From: SAR202 cluster bacterium
GTDB taxonomy: Bacteria > Chloroflexota > Dehalococcoidia > UBA3495
Direction: 5' to 3'
DNA: 8,208 nt
Assembly (NCBI GenBank): GCA_009392075.1
Contig: VFHG01000235.1
Span: 1 to 8,208 of the forward strand
Position 1 is the first letter of the stretch. Each line of letters starts with the position of its first letter. Both the position numbers and the translations under genes were made by a program. Below the pieces are notes generated by a model. The model saw nothing but the letters and a program-made list of their open reading frames with translations. It was not told the origin of the DNA and searched no databases. This document shows positions 6,243-8,208 of this stretch, one piece after another.

Positions 6243-7133
6243 CTATGCGCCCACCGGTAATGATCCCAGGCCGCATCTTTCTGACGGGACTGTAGTTACA
6301 AGGTAAACCCCTGCGCTGTGTGGTTGCAATAGCTCTGCTATCCACTGGTGCTCCTCTTCGCTGGATGGCAGAGTGAACAACGCAGGTCCGGACCCGCAGA
6401 GATGCATCACAGGGCCGCCCCGGTCCGCAACCTGACGGCACATCTCCAACAATTCCGGATATGACCGCGCCGCCACCTCTGAGAAGGCGTTGAATACTAG
6501 TCCCCTAACAGATTCTTTTACGAACTGACCGGCTGTTAGGATTTGTACCATCTGCCTAGTGATCCCACCGTCGCTGAACTGGCCCATGTTCAATCTGGAA
6601 TACATCTCAGCCGTCTTGTTGGGGATGGCCAGGTCCGGAAAGACCAGGGTGACCGCCAACGGAGGCAATGGAGATAGGCTGGTTATCTGTTCACCCTTCC
6701 CTTGGGCCAATGCCGTACCGCCCCAGAGAAAGAACGAAACGTCGGACCCCAGGACCGCTGCGATGGTAGCCAGTTCATCGAGGGAAAAACCCAATCCCCA
6801 CAAGGAGTTCAGACCCAATAACGCAGCGGCTGCATCGCTGCTGCCGCCACCCAATCCCATCGCCACCGGGATGTGCTTCTCAACGGTTACGAGGGCCGCG
6901 GGTTCGATATCGCCCGCCTTGGCCAGTTCTACCGCCGCCTTCCAAACCAGGTTTTGTTCCCCTGCCAATTCCGGATATTCGCACTCCACTTTGAGGTCGG
7001 CTGCCGGCTCGATGCGCAGCAAGTCTGAAAGGTCGATAGTTTGCATGATAGTCGTGACGTCGTGGAATCCGTCATCGCGGCGGCCCAGGACTTCAAAGGT
7101 AAGGTTCAGTTTGGCGTAGGCCGGTACTTCCAA
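6243..7133 (-). CDS. ispE: 4-diphosphocytidyl-2-C-methyl-D-erythritol kinase (IspE)
   Basis: IspE phosphorylates 4-diphosphocytidyl-methylerythritol at the 2-hydroxyl using ATP, the fourth step of the MEP route to isoprenoid precursors; it is a soluble GHMP kinase. The 296-residue length is typical. The N-terminal PAYAKLNL carries the catalytic-site Lys8. The glycine-rich ATP-binding GHMP motif is VAMGLGGGSSDAAAALL (90-106). Asp131 in GSDVSFFLWG is the expected catalytic aspartate; many homologues have Pro where this protein has Ser133. The third GHMP motif is LCGSGPALF (245-253). The start is TTG at 7133, supported by GGAGGGGG seven bases upstream, inside the last codons of rsmA, and by the immediate onset of the conserved N-terminus. 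Only 2 bp separate it from the rsmA stop, so translational coupling is likely. Confidence 0.94.
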   Translation of the reverse strand: MEVPAYAKLNLTFEVLGRRDDGFHDVTTIMQTIDLSDLLRIEPAADLKVECEYPELAGEQNLVWKAAVELAKAGDIEPAALVTVEKHIPVAMGLGGGSSDAAAALLGLNSLWGLGFSLDELATIAAVLGSDVSFFLWGGTALAQGKGEQITSLSPLPPLAVTLVFPDLAIPNKTAEMYSRLNMGQFSDGGITRQMVQILTAGQFVKESVRGLVFNAFSEVAARSYPELLEMCRQVADRGGPVMHLCGSGPALFTLPSSEEEHQWIAELLQPHSAGVYLVTTVPSERCGLGSLPVGA

Positions 7134-7135
7134 CT

Positions 7136-7993
7136 CTACGCCCCCTCCATACCGTCGTCTGCAGTCTTAGCCCACACCTGATAGATGCTCGCCCACTCAG
7201 GTATATTCAGCGTCTGGGGCCTTCTGGTGGCATCGATTCCGGCCTCTTCCAATACCCGGCCACCGACAATGGGCTCGATGCCCAGTCCCTGGCTAAGGGA
7301 ATTTCTTAGCTGCTTTCTCGGGGCGGCGAACCCAGCCCGAACCACGGTGAAGAAACCCTTTTCACTGGCCACATCAGCCGCTGGAACCGACAACACATCC
7401 AGGCGCACCACGGCGGATGTTACCTTGGGCGGAGGTCTGAAGGACTTGGGCGGCACAGAGCACACCATCTTCGCGCGGGCGTAGAACTGGGTGGCCACCG
7501 ACAATATCCCCATGTCGCCTGGCTGGGCCACCATGTTTTTCGCCACCTCCTGTTGCACCATGACCACCAAAACGTCCGGCTTTGGCTTCGATTCCAACAA
7601 CCGGCGAATGATCGGGTTTGCGGCATAGTAAGGGAGGTTGGCCACAACTTTGTAAGGGGTATCGGGGGCGATAAGTTCAGTCAGATCCACATCCCGGGCG
7701 TCGGCCTTGACACAGGTCAAGTTTGCAGGAAAGTCCAGGCGTGATGGCAGGGCCTCTGCTAGTTCACCGTCCAACTCTACGGCCACCACCCGCTTCACGC
7801 GGTCCACCATCCGCTTCGTCAAAACGCCCCGGCCCGGCCCAATCTCGACGATCACGTCGTCCGGAGAGAGGTCTGCCTCATCAAGAATCCGCCCGGCGAT
7901 GCGGGTATCGGCAAGAAAGTGTTGGCCGAGGGACTTACGAACCCTGGTACGATTACCTGAGGGGCTAGCAGATGACGTCACAGCGTGAAGCAC
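7136..7993 (-). CDS. rsmA: 16S rRNA (adenine(1518)-N6/adenine(1519)-N6)-dimethyltransferase
   Basis: RsmA (KsgA) dimethylates two adjacent adenines in the 3' terminal hairpin of 16S rRNA, a late small-subunit maturation step. Motifs, numbered from the GTG at 7993: KSLGQHFL (20-27), the SAM-binding EIGPGRG (50-56), acidic VELDG (72-76), ADARD (98-102), the target-base motif NLPYY (119-123), FRPPPKVTS (186-194) and APRKQLRNSL (224-233). All are intact, and the length of 285 residues is normal. The start is uncertain. The frame opens at GTG 8056, but that choice adds 21 hydrophobic, AT-rich-encoded residues unlike the family, and the GGGAGG there overlaps the GTG instead of preceding it. GTG 7993 or GTG 7981 gives a normal N-terminus but has no Shine-Dalgarno sequence. 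It heads the rsmA-ispE-lgt cluster. Confidence 0.93.
   Translation of the reverse strand: MLHAVTSSASPSGNRTRVRKSLGQHFLADTRIAGRILDEADLSPDDVIVEIGPGRGVLTKRMVDRVKRVVAVELDGELAEALPSRLDFPANLTCVKADARDVDLTELIAPDTPYKVVANLPYYAANPIIRRLLESKPKPDVLVVMVQQEVAKNMVAQPGDMGILSVATQFYARAKMVCSVPPKSFRPPPKVTSAVVRLDVLSVPAADVASEKGFFTVVRAGFAAPRKQLRNSLSQGLGIEPIVGGRVLEEAGIDATRRPQTLNIPEWASIYQVWAKTADDGMEGA
7141..7148 (-). promoter_or_regulatory. Strong Shine-Dalgarno for ispE inside the rsmA 3' end
   Basis: On the minus strand GGAGGGGG lies seven bases before the TTG at 7133, within the final rsmA codons. Its strength and spacing support TTG as the true ispE initiator despite the rarer codon. Confidence 0.7.
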
Positions 7994-8008
7994 ACCGTGG
8001 CAGAAAGG

Positions 8009-8037
8009 AATATCAAAGGGGTAAAAATAAGTGAGAA
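8009..8037 (-). promoter_or_regulatory. Possible promoter for rsmA-ispE-lgt
   Basis: On the minus strand TTCTCA (8037-8032; 4 of 6 to TTGACA) is followed after exactly 17 bases by GATATT (8014-8009; 4 of 6 to TATAAT), in a stretch visibly richer in A and T than its surroundings. Transcription would begin near 8002, only about 9 nt before the GTG at 7993. This is a pattern match only. Confidence 0.3.
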
Positions 8038-8101
8038 ATTCAAAAAGACCGCACACCTCCCGTTGTCATAGACCATCGGACATTTCGTGAATGATGACTC
8101 A

Positions 8102-8198
8102 GGCCAGGCACTCCCGCGGCACCCGCAGGGTCCTGCTTACCGTTGCTTCCTTCCGGATCTGGCGGGGTTCACAAGTCTACGTCGCGCAGGACCCAACC
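8102..8198 (-). ncRNA. ffs: Signal recognition particle RNA, small bacterial (4.5S) type
   Basis: On the minus strand the apical helix 8 is unmistakable: CCAGATCCGGAAGGAAGCA, with the GGAA tetraloop closed by TCC/GGA and flanked by CCG/CGG, then GGTAAGCAG. This is the binding site for Ffh protein. The proposed ends pair with each other: GGTTGGG (8198-8192) with CCTGGCC (8108-8102), using some G-U pairs, and then CCTGCG with CGCGGG further in. That gives about 97 nt, the length of Alu-less SRP RNAs. The 5' boundary is inferred from this pairing and lies 10 bases from the window edge; TATAGA at 8205-8200 may be its -10 box. The RNA with Ffh and FtsY delivers nascent membrane proteins to the translocon. 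It is upstream of rsmA on the same strand, with no clear terminator between them. Confidence 0.88.
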
Positions 8199-8208
8199 CT
8201 CTATATCA

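Noticed and set aside
6559..7119. A 186-codon plus-strand frame opposite ispE
   Set aside because: It is entirely antisense to the clearly coding ispE and rich in Ser, Arg and Pro, as expected for a reverse-complement shadow.
1..8208. A previously undescribed multi-gene defence or biosynthetic system
   Set aside because: All protein genes but one belong to well-known housekeeping families, and the single unknown-substrate radical SAM gene has no functionally linked neighbours in the window.

Overview
The window reads as chromosomal housekeeping DNA from a bacterium. Gene content (bacterial FabF, RecJ, Lgt, the MEP-pathway kinase IspE, RsmA, and a small Alu-less SRP RNA) excludes archaea and eukaryotes. 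The convergent spacer holds decayed inverted repeats of the type TGTCATTCCGAG...GAGGAATCTC. From memory, such repeats are common in Chloroflexota (Dehalococcoidia) and some other phyla. Together with the Lgt and SRP RNA sequence style, this makes a Dehalococcoidia/SAR202-like Chloroflexota my best guess, but that is inference only.

Layout. Positions 1-190 are a non-coding leader. Three plus-strand genes follow. The first (191-1972) is a B12-binding-type radical SAM protein of unknown substrate with an unusual helical C-terminal tail; it ends in a strong hairpin. After a 140-bp spacer come fabF (2113-3366) and recJ (3370-5061), only 3 bp apart. A 265-bp convergent spacer (5062-5326) carries the degenerate repeats. 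The other half runs on the minus strand, in transcription order: the SRP 4.5S-type RNA (ffs, about 8198-8102), rsmA (to 7136), ispE (7133-6243) and lgt (6205-5327). rsmA and ispE are 2 bp apart, and ispE and lgt are 37 bp apart.

How the genes work together. The minus-strand set supports envelope and translation biogenesis: SRP RNA (targeting of membrane proteins), RsmA (16S rRNA dimethylation), IspE (isoprenoid precursors) and Lgt (first step of lipoprotein lipidation). The plus-strand pair combines fatty-acid elongation (FabF) with single-strand DNA exonuclease repair (RecJ). The radical SAM protein is the only member whose chemistry cannot be named.

I found no CRISPR array, insertion sequence, phage gene, tRNA or rRNA, and no convincing multi-gene novel system. 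The points most worth checking are the radical SAM tail, the set of replaced signature residues in Lgt, the decayed repeat, and a possible leaderless start of rsmA.
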